From contig DASUTB010000139.1 in NCBI GenBank assembly GCA_036374835.1, forward strand, positions 1-38,885: a DNA stretch of 38,885 nt, given 5' to 3'. Origin of the DNA: DASUTB01 sp036374835. Its GTDB lineage: Bacteria; Actinomycetota; Actinomycetes; Jiangellales; Jiangellaceae. The notes under the pieces are model-generated. The model made no database searches. It had not been told where the DNA came from and worked only from the letters and a program-made list of their open reading frames with translations. The position numbers and the translations under genes are program-made. Positions 1 through 7,963 of this stretch are shown piece by piece (position 1 is the first letter of the stretch; every line of letters begins with the position of its first letter).

Positions 1-66
1 CCGCCTGATGATCAGCTCTTCGCGGCCGACGCGGAACGTCAGCGCGCCACCGTCGTCCTGACTCAT
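1..66 (-). CDS. YrhK-like domain protein, N-terminal fragment
   Basis: Only the first 22 codons lie in the window; the gene runs off the left edge. The translation (MSQDDGGALTFRVGRE then ELIIRR) resembles the start of short actinobacterial YrhK-domain membrane proteins, in which a GREELxIRRRYE-type stretch precedes the first membrane helix. That match is from memory of the family and rests on few residues. The ATG at 66 is used; an in-frame ATG at 75 would add three residues, and neither has a strong ribosome binding site. It lies downstream of the MMPL gene on the same strand, separated by a perfect inverted repeat, so it is probably a separate transcript. Confidence 0.45.
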   Translation of the reverse strand, partial: MSQDDGGALTFRVGREELIIRR

Positions 67-79
67 GGTTGCCATCGTG

Positions 80-136
80 CCCGTGATCACCGGCACTTTT
101 CACACGAATGGCGCGGAAAGTGCCGGTGATCACGGG
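80..136. terminator. Perfect 20-bp inverted repeat after the MMPL gene
   Basis: Arms at 80-99 and 117-136 are exact reverse complements over 20 bp, separated by 17 nt. The hairpin begins 8 bp beyond the MMPL stop codon. It has no clear T-tract, but strong tract-less hairpins are common at actinobacterial gene ends. It probably terminates the MMPL transcript. An alternative is an operator for the gene starting at 66, because each arm contains the palindrome TGATCA. Confidence 0.6.
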
Positions 137-143
137 GAGAGGG

Positions 144-2306
144 TCATGTCTCGGCGAGGCCGACCCGCGCGTGCAGGCGGCGGAGGAGGGGCGGCGCGTA
201 CCACGAACCGACGCCGAGCAGTCGCATCGACGCCGGCACCAGGATGCCGCGCACGACGGTCGCGTCGAGCAGGATGGCCAGTCCGGTCCCGAGTCCGAAC
301 AGCTGGATGAAGCTCACCTCGCTGCTGACGAAGGCGAAGAACGAGACGGCGATCAGCGCTGCGGCGACGCTCACGATTCGACCGGTGTGGCTCAGGCCGT
401 GCACGGTCGCCGGGACGACGCCGACACCGGCGTCGTGCCGTTCCTTGATCCGGCTCATGACGAACACCTCGTAGTCGGTCGACAGGCCGAACACGATGCA
501 GAACAGCAGCACAAGCATCGCCATGTCCAAAGGCTGTGGCGTGAAGCCGAGCAATTCCGAGCCGAAGCCGTCCTGGAAGATCACCACCATCAAGCCGAGC
601 GTCGCCCCGAGCGTGAGGACATTGCTCAGCAGCGCCCGCACCGGCTGCACGACACTGCCGGTGAACAGGAACAGCACGATGAACGTCGTCAGCACGATCA
701 GCCCGGCAGCCAGCGGCAGTCGGTCGGCGATCGCGTCCAGGCTGTCGACGAGGAACGCCGTCTCCCCACTGACGAGTACGTCCACTGCGGCCGGGGGCGG
801 CACTGCCCGTACGTCACCGACCAGATCCTGCGCCGCCGAGGAGCGTGGATCGCCGGCCATCACCACCGCCAGTCGCTCCGGCGCCCCACCGTCGGCCGGA
901 GCGTCCGATGCGGCGGCAACCTCCGACGTAGCCGCACCATCGACGAACATCCCCGCACTGGATTCGACCCGGTCGACGCCCGGGATGGCGGAAAGATCAG
1001 CAGCGTATGTCGCCAACTCGTCCGGAGCGACGGCCGAGGTCGTCACCACGTCGATCGCCGTCGTGTCGTCGGACGCGAAATCGTCCCGTAGGGCGTCGCC
1101 GACCTGGCGGCTGGCCGCGCTCGTCGGAAGCGCACGGTCGTCCGGCGTGCCGAACGTGACCTGTAGCAACGGGGCCGCCGCGACCAGAAGCACGGCGATC
1201 ACCGGCACGGCGGCCAGCATCGGCCGGCGCATCACCTGGCTGGCGAGCCTTCCCCACACCGGCGACTCGCCGCCGCGCGTGATCGACCTGGCCCACGGCA
1301 GTGCACCCGCGTTTACCCGGCTGCCTAGCATCGTGAGCAGAGCCGGCAGGACGATAACGGCGCCGAGGACCGCGATCACCACCACACCTATCCCGGCATA
1401 CGCGAACGAACGCAGGAAGTACAGCGGGAACAGCAACAACGCGGCCAGGGCTGCGGAGACCGCGAGCCCGCTGAACACGATCGTCCGGCCGGCGGTCTCC
1501 ACGGTTCGGACGACGGCGTCCGCCACCGGCGCCCCACCGCTGAGTTCCTCCCGGTATCGGCTGACCATCAATAGCGCGTAGTCGATGCCCAACGCGAGGC
1601 CGAGCCCGGTGGTGAGGTTGATCGCGAAGACCGACACATCGGTTATCTCCGCGATCACCGCCAGCACACCGAACGTGCCGAGGATCGCGAGCATGCCGAT
1701 GGCAAGCGGCAGTAGCGCGGCGACCAGGCTGCCGAACGCGAGGACGAGCAAGACGAGGATGATCGGAACGGCAATGCTCTCCGCGACGGCGAGGTCGCGG
1801 CCGACCTGTTCGGGGATATCCTCGCCGATGATCTCCGGCCCGCCAACTGTCACGTCCAGCCCCTCGTGCGCGCCGGCGTACCGATCACTCACGGCCGCCG
1901 CGTCACCGACGAGGTCGGCGACGATCAAGGCCTGTGTGCCGTCGGTCGACACCATGGACGGCGCGCCGGTGTGCCAGTACGACACCACCCGTGACAGTGC
2001 GGGGTCTGCGTCCATCTCGGCGGTGAGCGCGGAGCCTGCGGCCGCGGCCGAGGCGTCGTCAACGGACCGACCCCGGGCCGAGACGACGAACACCAGGTCC
2101 GCATCGTCGTCGAAGTGCTCCTCGATCAGTTCGGCGGCGAGCGTGGAGTCGGCGCCCGGGTCGTTGAAGCCCCCGGACTGAAGTTTGCCGAACGCGCCGG
2201 CGCCCAGTACGGCCAGCCCGACCAAGGCGATGACCGAACCGAGGAGGACGAGGCGAGCGTGACCGACGACGAATCGTGCGAGTGCGCCGAGCATGAGGAA
2301 CTCCAT
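144..2306 (-). CDS. MMPL-family membrane transporter
   Basis: A 720-residue RND-superfamily transporter of the MMPL type, which exports lipids, lipopeptides or drugs across the inner membrane using proton motive force. The protein is two similar halves. Each has one N-terminal helix (ARFVVGHARLVLLGSVIALV at the start), an extracytoplasmic domain of about 140 residues, and a block of five helices. The signature GLGLALGIDYALLMVSRYRE lies in the first half and FGLSTDYEVFVMSRIKERH in the second, with the conserved aspartates of the proton relay. The ATG at 2306 is preferred; an in-frame TTG sits one codon upstream. It is divergent from a TetR gene with palindromes between them, so it is almost certainly the target of that repressor. 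The substrate is unknown. Confidence 0.93.
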   Translation of the reverse strand: MEFLMLGALARFVVGHARLVLLGSVIALVGLAVLGAGAFGKLQSGGFNDPGADSTLAAELIEEHFDDDADLVFVVSARGRSVDDASAAAAGSALTAEMDADPALSRVVSYWHTGAPSMVSTDGTQALIVADLVGDAAAVSDRYAGAHEGLDVTVGGPEIIGEDIPEQVGRDLAVAESIAVPIILVLLVLAFGSLVAALLPLAIGMLAILGTFGVLAVIAEITDVSVFAINLTTGLGLALGIDYALLMVSRYREELSGGAPVADAVVRTVETAGRTIVFSGLAVSAALAALLLFPLYFLRSFAYAGIGVVVIAVLGAVIVLPALLTMLGSRVNAGALPWARSITRGGESPVWGRLASQVMRRPMLAAVPVIAVLLVAAAPLLQVTFGTPDDRALPTSAASRQVGDALRDDFASDDTTAIDVVTTSAVAPDELATYAADLSAIPGVDRVESSAGMFVDGAATSEVAAASDAPADGGAPERLAVVMAGDPRSSAAQDLVGDVRAVPPPAAVDVLVSGETAFLVDSLDAIADRLPLAAGLIVLTTFIVLFLFTGSVVQPVRALLSNVLTLGATLGLMVVIFQDGFGSELLGFTPQPLDMAMLVLLFCIVFGLSTDYEVFVMSRIKERHDAGVGVVPATVHGLSHTGRIVSVAAALIAVSFFAFVSSEVSFIQLFGLGTGLAILLDATVVRGILVPASMRLLGVGSWYAPPLLRRLHARVGLAET

Positions 2307-2320
2307 CAATGTGTGCGGAC

Positions 2321-2371
2321 GTAAACTTTACATCTGTTAACTTGGCATAAATGTTGGCGCATGTCAACATT
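2321..2371. promoter_or_regulatory. Divergent MMPL/tetR operator region
   Basis: The AT-rich spacer holds two palindromes: GTAAA-C-TTTAC at 2321-2331, and AATGTTG, 8 nt, CAACATT at 2350-2371. A GTTAAC hexamer lies between them at 2336-2341. Position between a transporter and its TetR-family regulator makes these the likely binding sites for autoregulation and repression of the exporter. Confidence 0.7.
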
Positions 2372-2404
2372 GAATCCATTGAGAAAGACGGAGGGCCGAC
2401 AACG

Positions 2405-3013
2405 GTGTCGCAACGGACGAAGTATCACCACGGCGATCTGCGCAATGCTCTAATTCGGGCCGGCGCCGAGCTCGCCGAGCAAGGAGGTCCGGACGCGGTC
2501 GGCATTCGGGCCGCCGCCCGGCAGGTGGGAGTGACCCCGACCGCCGCGTACCGGCACTTCGCGAACGCGATGGACCTGCAATGTGCGGTGCAAGAGTGCG
2601 CCATGGCCTCGTTGTCCGACGCGATGCGCGCCGAGCTCGCGAAAGTGGATCCGGACGGCGAGCCGGCCGAGGTCGCACTGCGGCGCCTCTACGCGATCGG
2701 CCGTGCCTATGTGCGCCATGGGCTCGACGAGCCCGGTCTCTTCCGTACGGCGTTCACATCGATCGAAGCCGCGCCGACCGAGTCGGACCGGCAGGCCGAC
2801 GACGCGTTCGGCATATTGAACGAGGCCCTCGACGACCTGGTGGCGAGCGGGTATCTGCCGCCCGAGCGAAGGCCGCTGGCCGAGATCGCGGCATGGTCAG
2901 CGGTGCACGGTCTGGTCCGGCTGATCCTCGACGGTCCGCTGGCGGATGTCGACGAAGCGGGCCGGAAGGCGGTTGTCGATCGGACGCTGCACATGGTCGC
3001 CCGCGGCCTATAG
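2405..3013 (+). CDS. TetR/AcrR-family transcriptional regulator
   Basis: A 202-residue repressor. The N-terminal helix-turn-helix begins after the typical TKYHHGDLRNALI lead and contains VGIRAAARQVGVTPTAAYRH (about residues 25-50). The rest is an all-helical ligand-binding and dimerisation domain of the WHG type common next to exporters. The GTG at 2405 gives the standard N-terminus; the reading frame is open back to an ATG at 2351, but that codon lies inside the palindromic operator. It is divergent from the MMPL exporter and probably senses that exporter's substrate. Confidence 0.9.
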   Translation: MSQRTKYHHGDLRNALIRAGAELAEQGGPDAVGIRAAARQVGVTPTAAYRHFANAMDLQCAVQECAMASLSDAMRAELAKVDPDGEPAEVALRRLYAIGRAYVRHGLDEPGLFRTAFTSIEAAPTESDRQADDAFGILNEALDDLVASGYLPPERRPLAEIAAWSAVHGLVRLILDGPLADVDEAGRKAVVDRTLHMVARGL

Positions 3014-3107
3014 TCGATGGGCTCGGCCGCGACGCATTGGGTACGCATAGCGTCTCGTTGAAGGGCCGTTAGGCGATGCGACGCGTCGTTTACGTGATCA
3101 TTCTTGG

Positions 3108-3977
3108 TTAGAGCTGCCGGAGCAGGGCTTGCTTGGCGCTTGTGAACTCGTCGTCGGTCAGTACGCCATCGCGATGCAACTCGCCGAGTTCGCGGAGTCG
3201 GCGCAACACGGTGTCATGATCGGTGCCGGCGCCGTCCGGCGGAGATGTCGGCGGTAGTGCGGCCGATTGCTCCGATGTGGTGTTCGGGTGGGGGAGCCGC
3301 GCGACGATGGCGGCCGCGAGCAGGGACGTCGTCCCGCCCTCACGGAGCATGCCCCACGTCGTGCATAGCGGGTCGTGCTTGGGCTCCAGCGCCGTGGCGC
3401 CGGTGACGCGGAACCGCAGGAAACCGTTGGTTAATCCGACGATCGGCACCCACTCCACGCCGACGACACTGGACAGTGGGAACTCCTGTGGACCGGCCGA
3501 CTTCTTGACATTCTCGGCCCAATCGGTCCACTCGATCCGGATCGTGCTGCCGTCGAACGACACCGTGCCGTCGCCCGCGGTCGCGGTCAGCGGGACGGCG
3601 GGCCCGCGCAGGTGGTAGTGATCGGTCGCTCCGGTCGGGACCTGCTCGATCAGCAGCGAGTGGCGGATCTCGTCGACCAGGTACTCCGCCGCACCGATGC
3701 TGGTGCGATCCACCACCAGGCGGTAGGGGTCGGCGTCATCGCCGAGTTTGCCACCGGCCACTTGGAGGAACGGGTCTGCGCCGTCCCGGAGCCGTAGCCG
3801 GAGCCGGCCGGCCTTGCGGCCGGGCTCGAATGCGGCGCCGGTGATCGCCGTCACCGGAACGGTCAGCTCACCGAGTGCTTGGCGGAGCTTGTGCACGCGC
3901 TTGTCATGGCCGGGCACGATCCGGACAATCTCGCCGTCGAACGTCCAGGTACCGTCACGAACTATCACCTCGGCCAC
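3108..3977 (-). CDS. DUF4429 protein with C-terminal SHOCT domain
   Basis: A 289-residue soluble protein, probably cytoplasmic. Two tandem DUF4429 modules are visible. The first starts at RDGTWTFDGEIVRIVPG (residues 7-23) and includes GRKAGRLRLRLRDGADP. The second starts at TATAGDGTVSFDGSTIRIEW near residue 130 and includes GLTNGFLRFRV. The last 35 residues (LRRLRELGELHRDGVLTDDE onward) are a SHOCT segment, a short helical oligomerisation module. This layout is common in streptomycetes and relatives but its function is unknown. The GTG start at 3977 fits the family N-terminus MAE-I. It is divergent, by 38 bp, from the fumarylacetoacetate hydrolase gene. Confidence 0.9.
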   Translation of the reverse strand: MAEVIVRDGTWTFDGEIVRIVPGHDKRVHKLRQALGELTVPVTAITGAAFEPGRKAGRLRLRLRDGADPFLQVAGGKLGDDADPYRLVVDRTSIGAAEYLVDEIRHSLLIEQVPTGATDHYHLRGPAVPLTATAGDGTVSFDGSTIRIEWTDWAENVKKSAGPQEFPLSSVVGVEWVPIVGLTNGFLRFRVTGATALEPKHDPLCTTWGMLREGGTTSLLAAAIVARLPHPNTTSEQSAALPPTSPPDGAGTDHDTVLRRLRELGELHRDGVLTDDEFTSAKQALLRQL

Positions 3978-4015
3978 AAAGGTGATCGTAGCGAGGACGG
4001 AAGAAGGAGATCGAG

Positions 4016-4939
4016 ATGCATGTCGCTAGGTTCGCGGTGTCCGACTCGCGGGACGCCCGTGTCGGCGTGCTCAGCGATGACATCGTCACCGAGCTTGACG
4101 GTGTCGGCGCGGTGTCGGAACTGCTGCACCTTCCGGTTGGCGAGTTGCGCGAGCGGCTGCGCGGTGCGAGTGGCCCGCAGCGGCGGCGGGCCGACGTCAC
4201 GCTTGTCCCGCCGATCGACTCGTCGACCGAAGTGTGGGCGTGCGGCGTGACGTACAAGACCTCACAAGGTGCCCGCATGGAGGAGAGCGAGCGGGCCGCG
4301 TCGATCTACGAGCTGGTCTACGACGCCGACCGGCCCGAGATCTTCTTCAAGTCCGCCGCCTGGCGGGTGGCAGGTGACGGCGAGCCGGTGGCCATCCGGT
4401 CCGACTCCGAGGTGAACGTGCCCGAACCGGAGCTTGCCGTCGTCGTCAACGCCCATGGCGAGGTCGTCGGCTTCACGTGCTGCAACGACGTGTCGTCCCG
4501 GACGATCGAGGGCGAGAACCCGCTGTACCTGCCACAGGCCAAGGCATACCTCGGCGGCTGTGCGGTCGGTCCGGCGATCCGTCCCGTGTGGGAGGTTCCA
4601 GACCCGTACAACCTGTCGATCGAGATGACGATCGAACGGGACGGCGTTGCCGCGTGGCAAGGGGCGGCCGGCACGTGGCAGCTGCACCGCCGGATCGACG
4701 ACCTCGTCGGGTACCTGCTTCGCGCCGACGTCTTCCCGGATGGTGCGGTGCTGTCCACCGGAACCTGCCTTGTTCCACCGGCGCCGTTCACGCTGCAACC
4801 GCATGACGTGGTGCGGATTCGGATCGAGGGTGTCGGCACGCTGACGAATTCGGTCGTCGAGGGCGTGGCGGGCATGGCCTGGCTGGTGGACGCCCGGTCG
4901 GACGTGCGTCGCCGCGCACGCCGCGCCGGCTCAGCGTGA
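4016..4939 (+). CDS. Fumarylacetoacetate hydrolase family protein
   Basis: A 307-residue enzyme of the FAH superfamily, which cleaves or isomerises C-C bonds in diketo acids, often in breakdown of aromatic or sugar acids. The catalytic fold covers about residues 70-290. Metal ligands are visible as E137-P-E139 (NVPEPELAVV) and D158 (CCNDVSS), followed by the conserved EGENPLYLPQAK stretch. A strong ribosome binding site, GAAGGAGA, lies before the ATG. The last 9 bp overlap the convergent cyclase gene. The FKSAAWRV and YLPQAKAY sequences fit dehydratase-like members acting on sugar acids (2,4-diketo-3-deoxy type) as well as homoprotocatechuate enzymes, so the substrate is open. Confidence 0.88.
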   Translation: MHVARFAVSDSRDARVGVLSDDIVTELDGVGAVSELLHLPVGELRERLRGASGPQRRRADVTLVPPIDSSTEVWACGVTYKTSQGARMEESERAASIYELVYDADRPEIFFKSAAWRVAGDGEPVAIRSDSEVNVPEPELAVVVNAHGEVVGFTCCNDVSSRTIEGENPLYLPQAKAYLGGCAVGPAIRPVWEVPDPYNLSIEMTIERDGVAAWQGAAGTWQLHRRIDDLVGYLLRADVFPDGAVLSTGTCLVPPAPFTLQPHDVVRIRIEGVGTLTNSVVEGVAGMAWLVDARSDVRRRARRAGSA

Positions 4940-5851
4940 CTCGTCGGGAACCACGGCGTACGCACGTACGGGGAACGTCCCGAAAGACCGGATGCGCAGG
5001 GGCGCTGCGTGGAGGCGCGCCCCGGTGATCGGCAACCGGTCGAGTCCCGTCAGGTGTTCGAGCACCGGGACTCCGGCGGCGAGCAGCACCGAGTGGGCCG
5101 GCCGGGTATCGCCGTCGGTGTCGTCGATGTTGACGCTGTCGATGCCGACCAGGCGAGCGCCGGCGTCGGCCAGCAGCCGAGCGCCCTCCTCGGTGAGGAA
5201 CGGCGCGCCGCTGCCGTACTCGGGTGTTCCCCAGTGCCGGTCCCAGCCGGTGTGGGCGAGAACCGCAGCTCCCTTGACGTCCAAGGCCGCCAACGCTTCG
5301 GGCCCGATGCCACGCTGTTCGCTGCCGGTCACCCGGACGACGACGATGGGCAGGTCGGCAACGCTCTCCAGGGGGACGTCGGCGAGGTCCGCACCGTCGG
5401 CATACCGGTGAAAGGGGCTGTCCACGTACGTGCCCGTGTTGCCGACCAGGCTGATCCGGTCGATCGCGAACTCGGTACCTGCCGCGTAGTGCTCCCGGGA
5501 CTGCTCGCGGGTCAGGTGTGGCGTGATCTCCGGTCCGGGCAGCCCGGGATAGGTGGTCATGCCGGCCGAGATCACGTGGTTGAGCTCCACGAGGCAGGTG
5601 GATGATGCGGCATCGGCCGATCGATCGGCCGGCCCACCGCGGGAACCCTTGTGCGGCTCGGTGATGATCTCGAGGCTACTGATGCGTACCCGGTCGACCA
5701 TGAGTAGGCCGAGGTGTTTGACGAACAGGTTCGCCACGGCGTCTTCAGTGATCCCTGCATCCGGGATGTCGAGTCGGAAGCCGTTGGCTTGGAGGCCACC
5801 GCCGTTGAGGAATGTCACGTCCGCGTCGAAAGCGGCTCGGTAGTCGGTCAC
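4931..5851 (-). CDS. Cyclase-family hydrolase with an extra N-terminal domain
   Basis: About 306 residues from the GTG at 5851 (or 323 from a TTG at 5902). The C-terminal 210 residues are a putative cyclase/kynurenine-formamidase-like metal hydrolase. They begin with LVELNHVISAGMTTYPGLPG and carry GNTGTYVDSPFHRY, the position of the usual HxGTHxDxPxH metal motif, with Asn and Tyr where the family normally has His. A second conserved block is HTGWDRHWG, and GIDSVNIDD follows. The first 80-90 residues (DADVTFLNGGGLQANGFRLD and on to SLEIITEPHKGSRGG) form a separate domain I do not recognise; they are joined by a short linker of small residues. This looks like a fusion of a small standalone family to the hydrolase. 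It converges on and overlaps the FAH gene. Confidence 0.82.
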   Translation of the reverse strand: MTDYRAAFDADVTFLNGGGLQANGFRLDIPDAGITEDAVANLFVKHLGLLMVDRVRISSLEIITEPHKGSRGGPADRSADAASSTCLVELNHVISAGMTTYPGLPGPEITPHLTREQSREHYAAGTEFAIDRISLVGNTGTYVDSPFHRYADGADLADVPLESVADLPIVVVRVTGSEQRGIGPEALAALDVKGAAVLAHTGWDRHWGTPEYGSGAPFLTEEGARLLADAGARLVGIDSVNIDDTDGDTRPAHSVLLAAGVPVLEHLTGLDRLPITGARLHAAPLRIRSFGTFPVRAYAVVPDESR

Positions 5852-6024
5852 TGACCCATCTTCAGGGATGCGCCGCGTCCAGGCGGGGAGCGATCCGGAC
5901 AATCTACGTAGTCATCCCGCCACGGAGGCGTGCTGCTCCATGGTGGCCAGAACCGCTCGTGCCACGACACCGCCTCCAGATAACCAGCGAGCTGCCGGGA
6001 CTTTACCCTGTAAACCCACCCTAT

Positions 6025-6058
6025 CTCGAACATACGTTCTGCATATCTACTTGAGTGA
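6025..6058 (+). repeat. Left terminal inverted repeat of the IS1595 element
   Basis: 34 bp beginning CTCGAACATACGTTC. It matches the reverse complement of 10245-10278 except at positions 8, 11 and 25. The outer part contains the near-palindrome GAACATACGTTC. The transposase start codon lies 15 bp inside. Confidence 0.88.
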
Positions 6059-6072
6059 GTAGCCTGTGGCGT

Positions 6073-6600
6073 ATGGATGATCAACATCCTGCGGCTGGGG
6101 TGGACTATCCGGGCACGTATCAGGAGCTGTTGGAGTGGTTCCCGGACAATCGTGCGTGCGTGGCGTACTTGGAGCAGCTTCGTTGGGGCGATGGGTTCGT
6201 GTGCCCGAAGTGCGGCGGGGACTCGTGCTGGCGTACCGGCAGAGGCTTGTGGATGTGTACGGCGTGTCATCGCGCGACGTCGGTGACCGCGGGCACGATC
6301 TTTCATCGGACGCATACGCCGCTGGCGACGTGGTTCGCGGCGATCTGGTTCGTCACCTCGCAGAAGAACGGCATGTCCGCCCAGGGTCTGCAGCGGGTGC
6401 TCGGGTTCGGCTCGTATGAGACGGCGTGGGCGTGGCTGCATAAGCTGCGTCGGGCGATGGTCCGCCCCGACCGGGATCTGCTGTCCGGTGCTGTTGAGGT
6501 CGACGAAGTGCTGGTCGGCGGGGTCACCGTCGGCAGTGGCGGTGGTGCCGGCGACAAGGTCCCGGTCTTGGTCGCGGTCGAGCATGGGGAAGGCAAACGG
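6073..6600 (+). pseudogene. IS1595 transposase, N-terminal part
   Basis: The first 176 codons of the transposase. An N-terminal zinc-binding domain shows two CxxC pairs (FVCPKCGGDS near residue 44 and MCTACHRAT near residue 62). It is followed by the GTIFHRTHTPLATWFAAIWF segment and the first catalytic acidic residues in GAVEVDEVLVGG. The reading frame stops at the TAA immediately after codon 176, where the 3.2-kb insertion begins. The protein made here would lack the second half of the DDE-type catalytic core. Confidence 0.9.
6592..6600 (+). repeat. 9-bp direct repeat, left side of the inner insertion
   Basis: GGCAAACGG, repeated exactly at 9810-9818. Joining the two sides through one copy gives the uninterrupted transposase codons GEGKR-LGRMRAQ. 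It is either a target-site duplication or microhomology used in the insertion. Confidence 0.8.
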
Positions 6601-6925
6601 TAATTCCATGACAGACATGGGGCGGGCGGACGAGCGCGCGCTCGAGGAGCAGCGTGACGGCGAGGACGACGATAACCGCGTCGAGGACGAGCGGGAATGC
6701 AATCGCGAACTCACGCGGGAACTGCAACTCCAGCGCGTAGTCATACAGCGCGGCGTACGAGGTAGCAAACGACAGACCGAACAGCAGCGCGACCACCGAC
6801 GACAGCGCCCACGGCCCCGAGCGCAGAAACCACGGGTGGATGGCCGCTCCCCCGGACTCGCCCAGCCCGGTCGGTGGGTGGTCGGCCGCCCGGTCAACGT
6901 GGGCGTCTGTCCGGTCGGTGGTCAT
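6601..6925 (-). pseudogene. DUF2637 membrane protein, truncated by the insertion boundary
   Basis: About 108 codons remain. The sequence starts MTTDRTDAHVDRAADHPP and continues through two membrane helices (SSVVALLFGLSFATSYAALY and FPLVLDAVIVVLAVTLLLER), the conserved core of DUF2637 proteins, which are associated with conjugal spread functions in actinobacterial mobile elements. The ATG at 6925 overlaps the stop of the upstream gene by 4 nt (ATGA). After LERALVRPPH the frame crosses into antisense transposase sequence and ends at 6524, so the native C-terminal part is missing. Confidence 0.75.
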
Positions 6926-7140
6926 GACGAGCCGCCCTCGTGCCCAGTGTCCGGAACGTGACCACAGGACCGTGGCCACCGTGATGCGTGAGCCAGTCGC
7001 CAGGGCACAGCGTCCGGACACCCCTGGGCGCTGCCATGTGCGGATCGTTGAAGAAAGTCCAGCGCATCGGCCATGGCTTGCGCAACCTGCGCAACTACCG
7101 CCTGCACCAGTTGCTGCACTGCGGCGGGATCGCGTGGCAA
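6922..7140 (-). CDS. Small hypothetical protein coupled to DUF2637
   Basis: A 72-residue protein if it starts at the TTG at 7140, which is preceded by GGAGG at a 7-nt distance; a TTG two codons upstream is too close to that site. The N-terminal 30 residues (PRDPAAVQQLVQAVVAQVAQ and AMADALDFLQ) are helical and amphipathic, and the tail is Arg/His/Gly-rich. The stop overlaps the DUF2637 start by 4 nt, which supports it as real. I recognise no family. It probably belongs to the same conjugative-element operon as DUF2637. Confidence 0.55.
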   Translation of the reverse strand: MPRDPAAVQQLVQAVVAQVAQAMADALDFLQRSAHGSAQGCPDAVPWRLAHASRWPRSCGHVPDTGHEGGSS

Positions 7141-7286
7141 GATCAATCCTCCGCGAGGCTACGGAGGCGCGCTCCCCGAATCGTGGCGTAGGGCCGGTTA
7201 CCGTGGTTTTGGCGCTGCCATCGGCGGATTCCTCGTGCGCCGCACTTCGCCAGGTTGTGACGACAGATGGATGATGGGGAGGTCCA

Positions 7287-7898
7287 TCACTCCTTGAGGA
7301 GCAGCCGGCTGAAGCTGCTGTGAAGCCAGTCTCGATACTGGGTGGTCGTCCATCCGCAGTGGTCGGTGAGGTCGAGGTAGACGCCCACGGATGACAGCGC
7401 CCAGGCTTCATCGACCGCTGTGACGCTGTTGAGACCGGGCCGTAGTCTATTGGCCTCGGCGAAACGTGCGATCACGTCGTGGAGGGCATGGCGTCGGTGC
7501 CGGTCGCCCTCGGCGGCCAGTTCGGCGACGGCAGGTTCGCTGAGTGCTCGCAACATGACCCGGAGCAACGGCTGGCCGCGTTCGAATATGCGGGTGTGGG
7601 CATCAAGCCACGTGTGCAGTGCCGCATCGGCGTCGCCGGGTGGCGCATGCCGGTGTTGGTCGTCCGCGGCGTCGGCTTCGAGCTGGTCGAGCAGCCCGGT
7701 GACCAGTGCAGCCTTCGAGCCGAACGCGGCGTACACGGTCGGCACGCTTACGGCGGCCTCATCGGCGATGTCCTTGATCGTGGTCGCCGTAAAACCCTGC
7801 GTCTCGAACAGCCGACGGGCGGCCCGCAGGATCGTCGAGCGGGTCTGCTCGGCCCGCTCGGCGCGCAACGGGGAGTTGTATGGCCGCGGCGACGTCAT
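7287..7898 (-). CDS. TetR-family transcriptional regulator
   Basis: A 203-residue repressor. After a basic lead (RAERAEQTRSTILRAARRLF), the helix-turn-helix is TTIKDIADEAAVSVPTVYAA (about residues 40-60). It is followed by a helical effector domain ending in a YRDWLHSSFSRLLL helix. It is divergent from the alpha/beta hydrolase gene; the promoter and paired CTATAG hexamers between them suggest it controls both. It lies inside the 3.2-kb insertion and is complete. Confidence 0.9.
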   Translation of the reverse strand: MTSPRPYNSPLRAERAEQTRSTILRAARRLFETQGFTATTIKDIADEAAVSVPTVYAAFGSKAALVTGLLDQLEADAADDQHRHAPPGDADAALHTWLDAHTRIFERGQPLLRVMLRALSEPAVAELAAEGDRHRRHALHDVIARFAEANRLRPGLNSVTAVDEAWALSSVGVYLDLTDHCGWTTTQYRDWLHSSFSRLLLKE

Positions 7899-7901
7899 CC
7901 C

Positions 7902-7939
7902 TTGACTCTATAGCGTATACCTGCCTATATTGACTATAG
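7902..7939 (+). promoter_or_regulatory. Hydrolase promoter with paired CTATAG sites
   Basis: TTGACT (7902-7907), an 18-bp spacer and TATATT (7926-7931) form a good sigma-70-type promoter reading towards the hydrolase. Palindromic CTATAG hexamers at 7908-7913 and 7934-7939 straddle the -10 element, 26 bp apart, the expected place for TetR repression. The AT-rich composition contrasts with the surroundings. Confidence 0.65.
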
Positions 7940-7963
7940 CTCGATATGGTGAAGGGGCTGGCC

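Noticed and set aside
108..1581. Long plus-strand reading frames opposite the MMPL gene
   Set aside because: Antisense shadows of a GC-rich coding region; no domains, composition not protein-like.
3079..3088. Palindrome CGACGCGTCG between tetR and the DUF4429 gene as a terminator
   Set aside because: It has no loop and no T-tract; too short to support a call.
5917..6010. Possible C-terminal gene remnant on the minus strand left of the IS (ends MEQHASVAG)
   Set aside because: Short, includes a rare TTA codon, and no family match is recognisable.
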